A DNA stretch of 64,000 nt from Tillus elongatus (taxonomy: Eukaryota; Arthropoda; Insecta; Coleoptera; Cleridae). A program made the position numbers and the translations under genes. Shown here piece by piece: positions 46,685-61,453 of this stretch (the first letter of the stretch is position 1; the number at the start of each line of letters is the position of its first letter). A model generated the notes under the pieces. It did not search any database and was not told the DNA's origin. It saw only the letters and a program-made list of their open reading frames with translations. The DNA lies in NCBI GenBank assembly GCA_964006375.1, contig OZ023264.1, positions 177,230,010 through 177,294,009 of the forward strand, read 5' to 3'.

Positions 46685-46879
46685 CTGTAAAACAATTAAT
46701 GTATTTGTTTAATTTGTCTTTAGTTTACAACACTCCACTTCATGCAGCTTTTCTTGAATGTATATTAAATAAACACTCGCATCAGTATCTATAGAAACTG
46801 ATCTAAAAGTGCAGACTTTTGCTATTAGATATTCCGACTGTCTTTTTTGAGTAGCAATTTAAAAAATATGAATAATAAT

Positions 46880-47160
46880 AGATTTATTTAGCTTTTTTGC
46901 TATGCAATAAGAACATCATATAATCAACACATGAAATGACTAATTGTAACAACAAGTGCACAACAATGAGTCAAAAACTAAAATGTAAGAAAATGTATAA
47001 GGCTAGACAAAATACAAAACACTCAAATAATATCAAAAATAAACATCAAGTCTGTTTCTTATACTGTTTGATTTCGGCACTGAACTGTTTTGCAGTTCTT
47101 TATAGAATCGGGTAGGTTATTATATACAGCTGCTGCTTTGAAAAATATGAAATTCTCTGT
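46880..47160 (-). mobile_element. LINE 3' end fragment
   Basis: The minus strand reads FIFFKAAAVYNNLPDSIKNC followed by a short tail and AT-rich UTR. This resembles the final residues of LINE reverse transcriptases (SxxxxNxLPxxIK). Only the tail remains. Confidence 0.45.
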
Positions 47161-47296
47161 TGATTTTAGTGAATTTTTATTTAAAAAAATTCACTAATAG
47201 AGAGGTTTCGATGGTGAGACTTTGCAAAAATGTTTGCAAATGAGCGCGAACTAGGACCCCTGAACCCATATCCGGAGTCAGTTTCAATTTTTTTAT

Positions 47297-47480
<184 letters not shown>

Positions 47481-47511
47481 CATGCTTGGTTCTCGGGTTA
47501 AACCGCGTCCA

Positions 47512-47556
47512 GAATTTATGGAAACTCGACGTTTCGGCTCCTGTTTTGGAGCCATT
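47512..47556 (-). ncRNA. Hammerhead-like relic, family P copy 2
   Basis: Minus strand: TTGAAAAT, helix II GGCTCC/GGAGCC, GAA, palindrome ACGT, C. It has the same core changes as the copy at 61366 (CUGANGA box reads UUGAAAA), so it is predicted inactive. Confidence 0.4.
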
Positions 47557-47565
47557 TTCAAGTGG

Positions 47566-47845
47566 TAAAGGAAATATGTAAGGACACTATAAGGCCTCAA
47601 TCTGCCTACTCCTTAGAGCAGTGGACAAAGGTGGGTAAAGGAAATATGTAAGGACACTCTAAGGCCTCAATCTGCCTACTCCTTAGAGTGGTGGACAAAG
47701 GTGGGTAAAGGAAATATGTAAGGACACTCTAAGGCCTCAATCTGCCTACTCCTTAGAGTGGTGGACAAAGGTGGGTAAAGGAAATATGTAAGGACACTCT
47801 ATAAGGCCTCAATCTGCCTACTCCTTAGAGCGGTGGGGGGTAGGT
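47566..47845 (-). repeat. 70-bp tandem repeat (4 units) of Penelope-like family P
   Basis: The units share GTAAGGACACTCTAAGGCCT, CAATCTGCCTACTCCTTAGA and GTGGACAAAGGTGGGTAAAG. Each contains an inverted pair CTCTAAGG/CCTTAGAG. The same unit occurs five times at 61021-61370 in the opposite orientation. Confidence 0.9.
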
Positions 47846-48435
47846 TGGGTTGTTGTAGCTCGATTACGGGGCCTCAATCTGCCTACTCCCCAAATCTCGC
47901 CGGATATCGTCTGTGAGGTCTCAGTGTGTTCAACCCTAGGCCTCAGGGTTATATATATATATATATATCTGTGTCTGATAATTTAAAAAATAATTAACCG
48001 ATTTCGATGAAACTTAGCAAGTGGCTTTCTTTTATTAATGGCTTGGATAAGTTCGTTAACAAAAAAAATCGCACGGGGTTTTCCGGGAAAATTTTGAGGT
48101 TTCTTTCGAAAAAAATTTTTTTCTCCGAAAGTAACAAAGCTGTTTTAATGAAATTTACTATATATATTGCCTAGGGAGAGATCTTACTACGCACTGAAAT
48201 TAAACTTTCTAAGTTTATAGAAAATTGAGTTATTCAAATTTTAAATTTTCTTTCGAAAAATTTTTTTTCTCCGAAAATTACAAAGTTATTTTAATGAAAT
48301 TTGGTGAATATCTTGCATTGGGAAAGACCTTACTACACACCAAAATAAAACTCTCTAAGTTTATAGAAAATGGAGTTATTCAAATTTGAAGCATTAAATA
48401 AAAATTCACTACCATAACGCACTTGCTGCGTCCCG

Positions 48436-48756
<321 letters not shown>

Positions 48757-48870
48757 TGGACCACCACATACGCCACAGGCTCTCAAGTCTATATTTCTCG
48801 TTATTTCGAATTTATTTCAAACGGAGATTGTGTAGGTTGAAAAGGACTACAACCTAAAATTATTTTCAAA

Positions 48871-50690
48871 TATACAGGATGATCCAAAAAAGTGTGACAT
48901 TTCAAAGTTATGTTTTTTCTTATGGAACACCCGGTATTTGACAACTTTTTTGAATTCTCTGCGAAAAATAAGGTTCACCTACTCCAAGGATCCCTATACG
49001 TAGCTATTACGGTCTCCCAGAGATCTTGATTTTTCAACGTGTTCAAAGGACCGCTTGACATTCCGTATGCGTTGTTTCATGTCATCTTGTGTGGTCAGAG
49101 GCATTTAATATACGATATTTTTAACATGTCCCCACAAGAAAAAATCAAGGCATGTTAGATCTGGCGATATAGTTGGCCAGTTTTGTGTAACCTAACCAGT
49201 TATTGGGGAAATGACTACTAAGTTCTTGTCGCACTCTGAGTAGCCACATCCGCCTTATAATATATAGTGGGACGTCTTCCAAAAGTTCAGACAAACTTTG
49301 ACGAAGAAACCTATGAAACATATCTCTATTTAGGTGTCCATTGAAAAAGTAAGAACCTATTACTTTTGACCCTAATATTCCACTCCACACATTAATAGAC
49401 CTACGATTATGATGGTTAATACTGCGGCAAAATGTAGATTTTCATCAGCGTAGTAATGAAAATTATGTCTGTTTACCAAGCCATTACTATGGAAAGTCGA
49501 TTCGTCTGTAAACAGCACATAATCGAAATGGTGTTCATCCTCACCCAACATCTCTAATGCCCACATACAAAAATCAAGTCGTCGATTGATGTCAGCATCT
49601 GAAACTTCTTGATTTAATTGGATGTGGTAGGGATGAAATTTGTGTTTTCTAATTATTCTGCCAATGCTCTACCTGCTCAACGCCGTTTCCTGACTGATTT
49701 TGCGCTGGCTCACGTGGGGATTTTCTATAAGGGATCTAATCATCGCAAACACATTTTCTTCATTTCCGGTAATTGGAGTCTGTTTATTGGTCTTTTTATA
49801 TGCTACGCTTCCAGTTCTTAGAAAAACTCCTAACAATCGTTCAAAACTTCCTCTGGATGGATGATTTTGTGCTGGATATTTTTGTGTGTAAACTCCTGAC
49901 GCCAGTAAACAATTTTCATGACAATCACAAATAGTTAGAATTAGATGGATCCGTTCCTGTATAGGATACGTTTTTATTTCGAAAACAATAATTTTAGAAA
50001 TGATAAAATATAAAAAGAGAGTAGCGTTATAATTGAAGAATTAGAAGTTGTGCAGTAGGTAATCACAAACAAGAATTGACAAATGTCAGAGGCATATGTA
50101 CAATCAAGTAACCGTGTACGTTTCATTCATTTCAATATCCGATGGAGAGAATTTGTTATCAAGAGAAAAGTCTTATCTACACAAAAACGGTTACAGTTAG
50201 CCATGAGAAAGCCTCATGTAGTTTTTAAGGCAATCGAATATCGCTTTAGATCGGCCTATAAAATACAGGCTGTTCCATTTGAAATGAACACAATAATCAA
50301 CTTAGCATGTGTAAAAAATTATAAAAGTGTGAATAGCGCCAGAACCGCTGCACTTGGGTATGGGGAACCCTAGTATCATATGAAAGAGAATTATTTTCTC
50401 TATGTAATCCAGCAAAAAAATATAGGATGTTCCATTTGAAATAAATGAAATAATCTGCTTTGAATGTGCCAATAATAAAACATAAATTTTTGAACAGCAT
50501 GTAGAGTATTGCGAAATATTGAGTACTGTAGTTGATGAAGTACCAAATCCACCATCAAAAGCTAGTGAGTTTTTTTTTACGATATCATCTGACAATGGAG
50601 ATAAGATTTTTTTCGAAAACCTCACATTCGTTGAAAAATCAAGATATCTGGAAAACCGTAATAGCTAGGTATAGGGATCCAATTTTTTTT
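48871..50690 (-). mobile_element. Tc1/mariner-like element with inner inverted repeats, right end truncated
   Basis: The left end is near CAGGATGATCCAAAAAAGTG (after TA). A segment at about 48990-49040 (ATCCCTATACGTAGCTATTA...GATCTTGATTTTTCAACG) recurs inverted at about 50625-50685, showing long inverted termini. The right terminus is cut off where repeat A begins (about 50690). A second internal duplication, GTTCCATTTGAAAT, occurs at 50273 and 50429. It carries the transposase remnant at 49060-49930. Confidence 0.65.
49060..49930 (-). pseudogene. Tc1/mariner-like transposase remnant
   Basis: Minus strand, several frames: EMLGEDEHHFDYVLFTDEST (first Asp), FHSNGLVNRHNFHYYADENL, VWSGILGSKVIGSYFFNGHL, FRQELSSHFPNNWLG-like sequence, and SPDLTCLDFFLWGHVKNIVY with the third Asp. 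Frames break around 49145-49200 and 49370-49400. It is the same broad group as the DD41D elements, but a separate family. Confidence 0.75.
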
Positions 50691-50967
50691 CTTTAACTGC
50701 CCATAACCTTTTTGTCTTCAAACTTGCAGACCTAAATTTTGGTACATCGTTCACTATTTATAATACAAACAAACGTACCAAATTTGGCTGCGCTTAATTT
50801 GTTATTTCCTTAGATATAATTTTTTTCCGAAAGAAAACACAAAATTTTCCGGGAAACCCTGCGCCAATTTTCCTGGCTAACAAACTTATCCAAGCCACTT
50901 GCAAAAGGAAGGTACTCACCATATTTAATCAAAATCGGCCTATTATTTTTTGAGTTATCAGTGTGAC
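50691..50967 (-). repeat. Repeat A, copy 6, right half
   Basis: In minus orientation: GAAAGAAAACACAAAATTTT, CCTGGCTAACAAACTTATCC and AAAATCGGCCTATTATTTTT. The left half of the same copy is at 53904-54040; everything between is nested. Confidence 0.65.
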
Positions 50968-52258
50968 ACAGTATGGATTCCGTCTGCGCAGATCAACTGC
51001 TGACCTTCTTTCCTTTGTCACCCATTCTTGGAGTAAGTCTATAGATCTACACGGTGAAACTCAGATTCTCGCTCTAGACATATCCAAAGCATTCGACCAG
51101 GTCTGGCACGCAGCGCTGCTTAATAAACTTCCGACCTATGGCCTACCACCAAAACTCTGTAACTGGACAGCAAATTTCCTCTCCAACAGGAGCATTCCTG
51201 TTGTCGTGGATGGCCATTCCTCTAAACTATATCCAATTAATGCAGGAGTCCCTCAAGGTTCAGCTTTAGCCCCTACTTTGTTTCTTCCCCACATCAATGA
51301 CCTCCTCTCTAGCACATCCAACCCAGTTCAGAGTTATGCGGATGACAGCACCCTCCACTCAAATATACAATATTCTAAGCCTGTCTCTTTAGCCCAATTA
51401 GATGAGGATCGCAGACTCATGGAGGGCTCTGTCTCTGTGGATCTCCAAAAAAATTAGACTGGGGAAGTAGAAATCTTGTACAATTCAACTCCACCAAATC
51501 TCAGTCTTGCGTTCTATCTCATAAGAGATACACCAGCCCTAGACCCATCACAATGGACAACCAAGTTATTCAAAGTAGTGAGTCGTTTTCACTTGTTGGC
51601 ATTCCTGTGGATCGAAATCTCAATTGGCACCAACATGTCACATCAATTGCAGAAGCGGCTGCTAAGAAATTAGGTTTCCTCTTCCGGGCTCGCAAATACT
51701 TTTCACCAGCTAATCTCCATACCTTATATACTTAACAAATAAGGCCAAACCTCGAATACTACTCCCACATCTGGGGTGCCGCTGCCGCTGCCGCTTCTAC
51801 ACTCGCTATCCTGGACTCCATTCAGAAGAGAGTTATACGTCTCATCGGTGATCCTACCCTCACCCAAAGGCTGCCATCCCTTCCCTATCAACGTGCCGTT
51901 GGTGACCTATCTCTCTCTCTCTCTCTTTTATAGATATCTGCATGGACATTGCTCAGAGGAACTTTCTTCCATAGTTCCTCCACCTGCTGCCCCCAACAGA
52001 TCTACCAGGGGAACAGAGCGAATGCACCCTTTTATTGTCCAGGTCACCAGACATAGAACATCTTGTTATGCCCGCTCTTTTGTCCCGAGGACTTCCAAGT
52101 TGTGGAATTCCTTGCCGGCACATGTTTGTCCTTCTCCTCCGAACCTTCAAGTCCAGAATTAACAAGTCGCCTCTTTCCTCCTTTCCGACACCCACGGTAC
52201 GATAGTATTTAGGCTGTGAGCCCTCGTGGTGTGTAGTTGAAATTAAAGAACACACACA
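50968..52258 (+). mobile_element. LINE, 5'-truncated RT, with (AC)n tail
   Basis: It begins YGFRLRRSTADLLSFVTHSW, then ILALDISKAFDQVWHAALLN, NAGVPQGSALAPTLFLPHIN, SYADDSTLHSN (YADD), SFSLVGIPVDRNLNWHQHVT, LEYYSHIWGAA, IQKRVIRLIGDPTLTQRLPS and a C-terminal SELSSIVPPP-like and RTSKLWNSLPAHVCP. The 3' end is GAACACACACACACACACA. Frames are broken in three places. The family is a Jockey/I-type non-LTR element; I cannot be more precise. Confidence 0.8.

Positions 52259-53817
<1,559 letters not shown>

Positions 53818-53903
<86 letters not shown>
53818..53903. repeat. (TA)n microsatellite
   Basis: A TA tract of about 86 bp, adjoining the repeat A left half. Confidence 0.95.
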
Positions 53904-53906
<3 letters not shown>

Positions 53907-54040
53907 TGAAACTGACCCGCTGGATATGGGTTCTAGGAGGCCTAGTTCGCGCTCATTTGTAGAAATTTTTTCAAAGTTGAAAAGTCGGGATCTCTCCATT
54001 AGTGAATTTTTTTTAAAGAAAATTCACTAACAAAATAAAC
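53904..54040 (-). repeat. Repeat A, copy 6, left half
   Basis: AATTGAAACTGACCCGCTGG, GGCCTAGTTCGCGCTCATTT, and an outer hairpin TAGTGAATTTTTTTTAAAGA with AAATTCACTA. Confidence 0.8.
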
Positions 54041-54242
54041 ATTCGCTATTCCTACACACTAAGACATAATAACTTCTTGAAAATATTATTTAAACGATAC
54101 ATATGGAAACAAGGGAAATAGGGTGACAGGATGAGAAAAACTTCAGGAAAATCCGACCCAATTGATAAACTGCGGAAATTGCTGTGAAATGAAAAGTGCG
54201 AAGTAGCATTTAGACTGTGATGATAACAATTATGAATCTTAC

Positions 54243-54444
54243 CTGTTAATGAGTGAATTCCATATCGATCTTAGATATGTCTGTAAGTCACCTTTTGCAC
54301 AATATTCAACTACTAAAAGAGGAGCTTTGGACCTTCCCCTTGTAATACAGCCTACAAGAGAGACAATATGGGGATGCTTTCCAACTGATTTCATTATTTC
54401 TATCTCTTGGTAAAACTGCCTGACTTCATCAATTGATGGAGATT
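54243..54444 (-). CDS. Receptor tyrosine kinase, N-lobe exon (alpha-C to hinge)
   Basis: Two bases complete Glu, then SPSIDEVRQFYQEIEIMKSV, GKHPHIVSLVGCITR and APLLVVEYCAKGDLQTYLRS, ending IWNSLINR. It holds helix C with its conserved Glu (QEIEIM), the HPHIVSLVG strand, and the hinge LVVEYCAKGDLQTYLR. Acceptor TTATTGTAG, donor AACAG|GTAAGA. The next exon is 7.6 kb away across nested transposons. Confidence 0.9.
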
Positions 54445-54506
54445 CTACAATAATTAACAATAATGATAACTTAAAATTTATTTTTATTTACTGTATGTTA
54501 CTTTAC

Positions 54507-54714
54507 CTTTCAACATTTTTATCGCGACTTCTATTTTTTCGCCTTTCCCTATGTCCAACCAAGCTCTTCGTACAATACCGAATGCACCCTCTCCCAAAAT
54601 TGTTTTCAGGAGCAGTTTTTCTTGATCAACTTCCCATTCCTCATCACAAGAATTTTCTGGTTCACTTTCATAAGTGGAGCCGTCCAAGGTATGCGGTGTA
54701 ATTTCGTCTAGTTC
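54507..54714 (-). CDS. Receptor tyrosine kinase, juxtamembrane and P-loop exon
   Basis: It starts in phase 0 with ELDEITPHTLDGSTYESEPE, then EEWEVDQEKLLLKTILGEGA and IEVAIKMLK, and ends in phase 1 before GTAAAG. WEVDxEKLxLxxxLGEGAFGxV is the standard entry into a receptor tyrosine kinase domain; GEGAFG is the glycine loop and the Lys of VAIK the ATP anchor. The acidic stretch with a tyrosine (STYES) is juxtamembrane. Confidence 0.92.
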
Positions 54715-54884
54715 CTGCAATTAAAATATCTTGCAAATATTATACACTATAGAGCGGTAAAAGAAATAATTATTTATCCCATTGATCTATCTAACTTTTC
54801 CTCTGTTTTTATATCTATTTTTTAGAGTAAAAAAAATCCTAAGACGAGATCACAAGACTGCCTAAAATTTATATATACATAAAG

Positions 54885-55545
<661 letters not shown>

Positions 55546-55649
55546 TATAGTGACACTTTCATTTCAATTTTTAGTTGTCAAGTTAGTTAATAATATTGGT
55601 TGATCTTCAATATTGTTGCAGAAAATGAGTAGTCAGTTGTGTGGTTATT

Positions 55650-57330
55650 AGATTAGATTAGATTTTTATTGTGAGTGGGCTTTTCCAGTCCCTCCACCGC
55701 GACCTTAGGTCTATTGTGGCTCACGTCTAATTATTTAGATTTCACCCATCAATTCCAGCTCCCTGAGGGAGTCGATCTTTTCTTGAGGGTGAAAGTTTGT
55801 TTGGCAAGTGTACTGCCATCTGAGTGAAGTCGCTTGCCCGCTTTGAAGCTCAAAGAGAGATAACCTCTCTCCGAGTTCGTCTGGGCCCGAAATCCCTCAG
55901 TGTTTGCCTCGAGGCGGTATCATGAAGTCCCGCTCTCGAGCATCATCCAATCTCCAGTTGTAATCCACCCCTAGAGATCTCAGCTCCCCTCAGGTTCGTC
56001 TAAACCTGACACCTAACAGTGTTAGACTCAAGGGAACATCCCATCGAGTCCCGCTCCCGAGCATCACCCCAGCGAGGCCGTCCGTCCGTTTCGTAGCACA
56101 CAGTATGGGCTCCAAACTCCAGGTGTCTACCACTCATCAGAGATCAGAGCCCCCGGGACGTCTGGACACACGCCAGGGCTCAATCCAGGGCGCTATCATC
56201 TGGAACTCCGCTCCCGAGTAACAACCAAGCGAGGCCAATTGTCAGTCTCTGAGGCCACAGTGGAGTCGTCAAACTCCGGGTGCATATCACTCCCCAGAGA
56301 TATCCGCCTTCCCCCAGCCTCACCTGCACCAGATCCCCGCCAGTGTTTTATTGACTCGAGGCGGTATCATGAAGTCCCTCCCTCGAGCAGCATCCAGGCG
56401 GGGTCGTTAGCCTGTATCGATGCTTACAGAGTAGGCCTAGGTGTAATCCACCCCTAGAGACCCCAGCCACCTCCGGGTTCGTCCAGGCCCCACACCCGCC
56501 AGCGTTACTTAAATTTCACCCAACAAATCGAGCTTCTGACAGGAGACGACACCTGCGAGTGAAACTAATCTATTTAGATTTCACCCATCAATTCCAGCTC
56601 CTGGGGGTGTCGATCTTTTCTTGAGGGTGAAAGTTTGTTTGACATATGTACTGCCATCTGAGCGAAGTCGCTTGCTCGTCTCAAAGCTCAAAGAGAGATA
56701 ACCTCTCTCCGAGTTCGTTTGGACCAGACATCCGTCAGTGTTTGACTCAGGGCAGTATCATGAAGTCCCGCATCCGAGCAGCATCCAAGTGAGGTCGTTT
56801 GTCCGTTTCGAAGCTCACAGAAAAGGCCTAAACCCTTAGTTGTATTCCACCCCTAAAGATCTCCGCTCTCCGGGTTCGTCTAGACCCGACATCCACCAGT
56901 GCTAGACTCAAGGCGACATCCCATCGAGCCCCGCTCCCGAGCATCGCACAAGCGAGGTCGTTCGTCCATTCCAAAGCACACAGTGGGGGCCTCAAACTCC
57001 GGGTGTATACCACTCATCAGAGTTGTCAACCCCCTCCGGGTCGTCTAGAACACGACACCCGCCATAACTCAACCCAAGGCGGCACCCGTCCGGAACCCCG
57101 CTCCCGAGTAACAAACATGCGAGGTCAATTGTCCATTTCTAAGCCCAGAGTGGAGGCCTCAAAATCCGGGTGTACATCACTCCCCAGAGATATCCGCCAC
57201 CCTCCAGGCACACCTGGACAAGACCCCCGCCAGTGTTTAATTCCAATTAGTCGCCTTTCATGACAGACAGGAGTTACATTGGGCCTATTCTTTTAGTTAG
57301 TCCCCGGACCACAGTGTGGTTATACTAATC
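55650..57330. repeat. GC-richer diverged tandem array (850-bp units with 100-bp subrepeats)
   Basis: A block containing TTTCACCCATCAATTCCAGC, GAGGGTGAAAGTTTGTTTG and TCAAAGAGAGATAACCTCTC occurs at about 55735-55880 and again at 56575-56720. Shorter words such as CCGCTCCCGAGCATC and GGTCGTTCGTCC-like sequence recur about every 100-200 bp. It ends with AGTCGCCTTTCATGACAGAC and GGAGTTACATTGGGCCTATT, resembling a common 3' terminus of insect LINEs (AGTCGCCT...GACAGGCAGG-type). No ORF is supported. It could be the repeated 3' UTR of a retrotransposon. Confidence 0.55.
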
Positions 57331-57361
57331 CTGTTATTTTATACTTATTTTACATTCACGG

Positions 57362-58380
57362 GGAATGTAGTAAAGTGGTAGGCAGAACTTGCCGTGCTTT
57401 TAGTGATAAGTATCCTGAATTACCTGCTATGAACGATGATAAGTTTAGACGCATTGAGGCCAATTTTTTACGTCTGCGTCTTAATACAGTTATGAAAGTT
57501 CCTCGTTCAGTGATAGAAGATGAAAATAATGAAATCAACGTCTTATCCCCTTTTCAGGCTTACCCACAAGCATCTATACGTGCAGCATGTCATCGATTTG
57601 AGAATAAGTTAATCATCGATTCAAATAATTCTCTCAAAGCACAAATATCACCCTTACTCTTTTGTGCTCTTACAGGAACTTTGTGCATGTGATAATGAGA
57701 AGCGTGTCGCGTTTTGTGAATTCACAATCACGAAACTACAAGAAGACACGAATTTCCTTGCCAAGGTCATATGGACGGATGAATTAAAATTCACCCAGGA
57801 TGGGGTAATTAATAGAAGGAATACGCATCATTGGACAGAGCTAGCTCCTCATATAGCAAGAAATTCACACTTATCACACATAGCACAATTTTGGATTCAA
57901 TGTTTTTGTGCTTGTAATGTTCGACAAAGTAACATATGACATTTATGATGATAATTTGAGTGGTGAAGGATATCTTTGCATATTAAGGAGTTGCGTTACA
58001 AGCTTTTTAGATAATTTGCAACTCAGTTATTTAAGAGATTGCTGGTATCAAATGGACGGGGCTCCTCCGCACTCAACGTTTATGAAGAGTTGTCACGTCT
58101 GTTTGAAGATCGCTAGTTTGGAAGTAACGGACCTTCTAGATCGCCACCTAGATCATCTGACTTGACTCCCCTCGATGTTTATTTGTGGGGTCACGTCAAA
58201 AATCAGGTGTATTCTAGTCCAATTGATGCCAAGGAAGAATTGCTCAATGGAGTAGAACACTAGTCTAGAAAACTTATCAGCAGATCATTTGATGAAAGCG
58301 ACAATCGATTCTGTCCATCGCAGAGTTTTGATGTGCATAGACCAGAACGGGCATCACATCGAGCACCTCATCTGATTTAA
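57362..58380 (+). pseudogene. Tc1/mariner-like transposase remnant (DD41D-related)
   Basis: Plus strand, several frames: VVGRTCRAFSDKYPELPAMN (HTH region), ACDNEKRVAFCEFTITKLQE, KVIWTDELKFTQDGVINRRN (first Asp), HWTELAPHIARNSHLS, DNLSGEGYLCILRSCVTSFL, YQMDGAPPHST (second Asp), SSDLTPLDVYLWGHVKNQVY (third Asp) and a C-terminal KATIDSVHRRVLMCIDQNGH. Multiple frame breaks. No terminal repeats were recognised. Confidence 0.75.
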
Positions 58381-58607
58381 CTAATATTTTTACATTATTT
58401 TACTTTGATCGTTTCGAAGTTCAAAACATACTGACAATCATTTAAACATATTTAAGTAGTTCGAGAAGAAATTTGATACGTTTCAAATTTGATAGAAATT
58501 TTTTTAATAAAAAGTAATATGTATTTAGGTTAGGCTACGTTAGATAATGTTACGCTAGGTAGGTAAAAAGAATATAAATGCGTTCGTTAACTTGTTGCAT
58601 TTTTAGT
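58381..58607. other. Short AT-rich gap
   Basis: GGTTAGGCTACGTTAGATAA and related words at 58535-58565 only; nothing recognised. Confidence 0.35.
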
Positions 58608-59325
<718 letters not shown>

Positions 59326-59436
59326 TTTTCTTTAAAAAATTAACTAATGAGAAGCTCTCGACTTTTGAATTTTGAAAAAAAAATTTCAAACGAGCGCTAA
59401 TTAGGGCCCCCAGAACACATATCCGGAGTCAGTTTC

Positions 59437-59437
<1 letters not shown>
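59326..59437 (+). repeat. Repeat A, copy 8, left half
   Basis: TTAACTAATGAGAAGCTCTC and GGCCCCCAGAACACATATCC precede the TA tract. Copy 8 follows copy 7 directly. Its right half resumes at 61542 after the Penelope-like insertion. Confidence 0.75.

Positions 59438-59518
<81 letters not shown>
59438..59518. repeat. (TA)n microsatellite, left of Penelope-like element
   Basis: A TA tract of about 81 bp. Confidence 0.95.
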
Positions 59519-59521
<3 letters not shown>

Positions 59522-59562
59522 CAGAAAGATTTCCGCGGTCTTTAATGTGAGACAGGAGTTAG

Positions 59563-61048
59563 TTCCTAGTTAGCTTTGATATAGTTTCCTTATTCACCAA
59601 TATACCTCTATCTGAAACCCTTGACATTCTCAAAAATAAACACAAAATTTCCCACGATACCTTAGCTCTTGTGGAACACTGCACATCTAACACTTATTTC
59701 CTTTTTCAAAACAAATTTTACAAACAAGTTCGAGGTGCTCCAATGGGTTCACCCCTCTCTCCTGCATTGGCCAACATTTTCATTTTTCATGGAAAACTTC
59801 GAGACACAAGCCCTCAATTCATCCCAACTTAAACCAACGTGTTGGTTAAGATACGTTGACGACATTTTCGCTGTCTGGCCACACGGCAAAGAATCTCTAG
59901 ACGAATTCCTTTCTTACCTAAATAACATCAACCCCCAAATCCAGTTCACCATGGAAATGGAAAATAATTTTTCTTTGCCTTTCTTAGGTATACGCATCAC
60001 TAAAAACCCAGTCAGAGGATTTTCTTACACTGTCTACCGAAAACCAACCCACACTAATCGGTATCTTAACGCCCAATCTCACCATCACCCATCGCAACTA
60101 AATTCCGTGGTTCGAACATTAGTGACACGATCCCTTAGACTAACGGACAACAACAACAAACAGACAGAATTAAACTTTTTAAGACAGACATTGCTAGAAA
60201 ACGGATACGACAACAATCATATACTACGAAACATTAGAAACGCACAACAACAAACCACTACACCACAACAAGAACAAACAGCGTCCACACAACAACACAC
60301 AGCGTTTTTACCATACATTAAAGGTGTCACCGACAACATCAGACGAATTTTCAGAACCCATAATATCAAAACCGTATTCACAACAGACCAAAAACTATCA
60401 AATCTTATAAAAACTCCCAAGGATACGATTCCAAACGAATCCCACGGAGTTTACGAAATTCCTTGTTCCGACTGTTCCCGAACTTACGTAGGACAAACAA
60501 ACAGACGCATCCACAATAGAATATACGAACACACCCTCGCAGTTAGAAAATCCGACCCCTCATCGGCGCTGGCCATGCATCATATTCATACAGGGCACAA
60601 AATAGACTTCGATAATGCCAAAACAATAGCACCGGTTTACAATTTCAAAACGAGAATTATCCGCGAAGCAATCGAGATTGAAAAACGTCCCGATTGTTTA
60701 AATAAGAGAGATGATGGTCTTCGCCTTCCGACTACTTGGAAACCTATTATATCTTCTTTGCAAACACACAAAAGGGAAATGAATGCCACAGACAATTTTG
60801 TTGCATCATTATCCCCCCACTTAATTGGCGGTGACTCCACTACTTTCACTGATGACGCAACAAGTAGACGAAACGACCTATATAAGACAAGACTTGCAAC
60901 GAACTGCCAGATCTCTCTGAGGCCTAGGGTTGAACACACTGAGACCTCACAGACGATCTCCAGCGAGATTTGGGGAGTAGGCAGATTGAGGCCCCGTAAT
61001 CGAGCTACAACAACCCAACCTACCTTTATCCACCACTCTAAGGAGTAG
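59563..61048 (+). pseudogene. Penelope-like RT plus GIY-YIG endonuclease, one frameshift
   Basis: The reading starts at RT motif A, SFDIVSLFTNIPLSETLDIL, then GAPMGSPLSPALANIF. A 7-bp duplication (ATTTTTC at about 59780) then shifts the frame. It continues with FMENFETQALNSSQLKPTCW and LRYVDDIFAVW (YVDD palm), then NFSLPFLGIRI and YRKPTHTNRYLNAQSHHHPS, the thumb region typical of Penelope-like elements. The endonuclease reads HGVYEIPCSDCSRTYVGQTN, RRIHNRIYEH, MHHIHTGHKIDF and REAIEIEKRPDCLNKRDDG, with the GVY...TYVGQT GIY-YIG signature and downstream Arg, His and Glu. Apart from truncation and the 7-bp duplication the frame is open for 460 codons, so it is fairly young. Confidence 0.9.
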
Positions 61049-61370
61049 GCAGATTGAGGCCTTAGAGTGTCCTTAAATATTTCCTTTACCTACCTTTGTC
61101 CACCACTCTAAGGAGTAGGCAGATTGAGGCCTTAGAGTGTCCTTACATATTTCCTTTACCCACCTTTGTCCATCACTCTAAGGAGTAGGCAGATTGAGGC
61201 CTTAGAGTGTCCTTACATATTTCCTTTACCCACATTTGTCCACCACTCTAAGGAGTAGGCAGATTGAGGCCTTAGAGTATCCTTACATATTTCCTTTACC
61301 CACCTTTGTCCATCACTCTAAGGAGTAGGCAGATTGAGGCCTTAGAGTGTCCTTACATATTTCCTTTACC
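61021..61370 (+). repeat. 70-bp tandem repeat, 5 units, of Penelope-like family P
   Basis: The exact period is 70 bp, with unit starts at 61021, 61091, 61161, 61231 and 61301. The shared core is CTCTAAGGAGTAGGCAGATT and GAGGCCTTAGAGTGTCCTTA. CTCTAAGG/CCTTAGAG can form a hairpin in each unit. The end of the RT frame runs into the first unit. Confidence 0.95.
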
Positions 61371-61412
61371 TCTTGAAAATGGCTCCAAAACAGGAGCCGA
61401 AACGTCGAGTTT
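61366..61412 (+). ncRNA. Hammerhead-like relic, family P copy 1
   Basis: TTGAAAAT, helix II GGCTCC/GGAGCC with loop AAAACA, GAA, palindrome ACGT, C, then GAG pairing with CTC upstream. The layout equals the intact motif at 15377, but the CUGANGA box reads UUGAAAA, with changes at C3 and G8, so cleavage is not expected. It lies about 50 bp from the element end. Confidence 0.45.
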
Positions 61413-61453
61413 CCATAAATTCTGGACGCGGTTTAACCCGAGAACCAAGCATG

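Noticed and set aside
57000..57030. CTGATGAG on the minus strand as a further hammerhead
   Set aside because: No helix II followed by GAAA at a suitable distance.
55900..57250. Possible coding region in the GC-richer block (frames at 56239 and 57003)
   Set aside because: The frames arise from repeated units, have no recognisable domain and are not shared between units.
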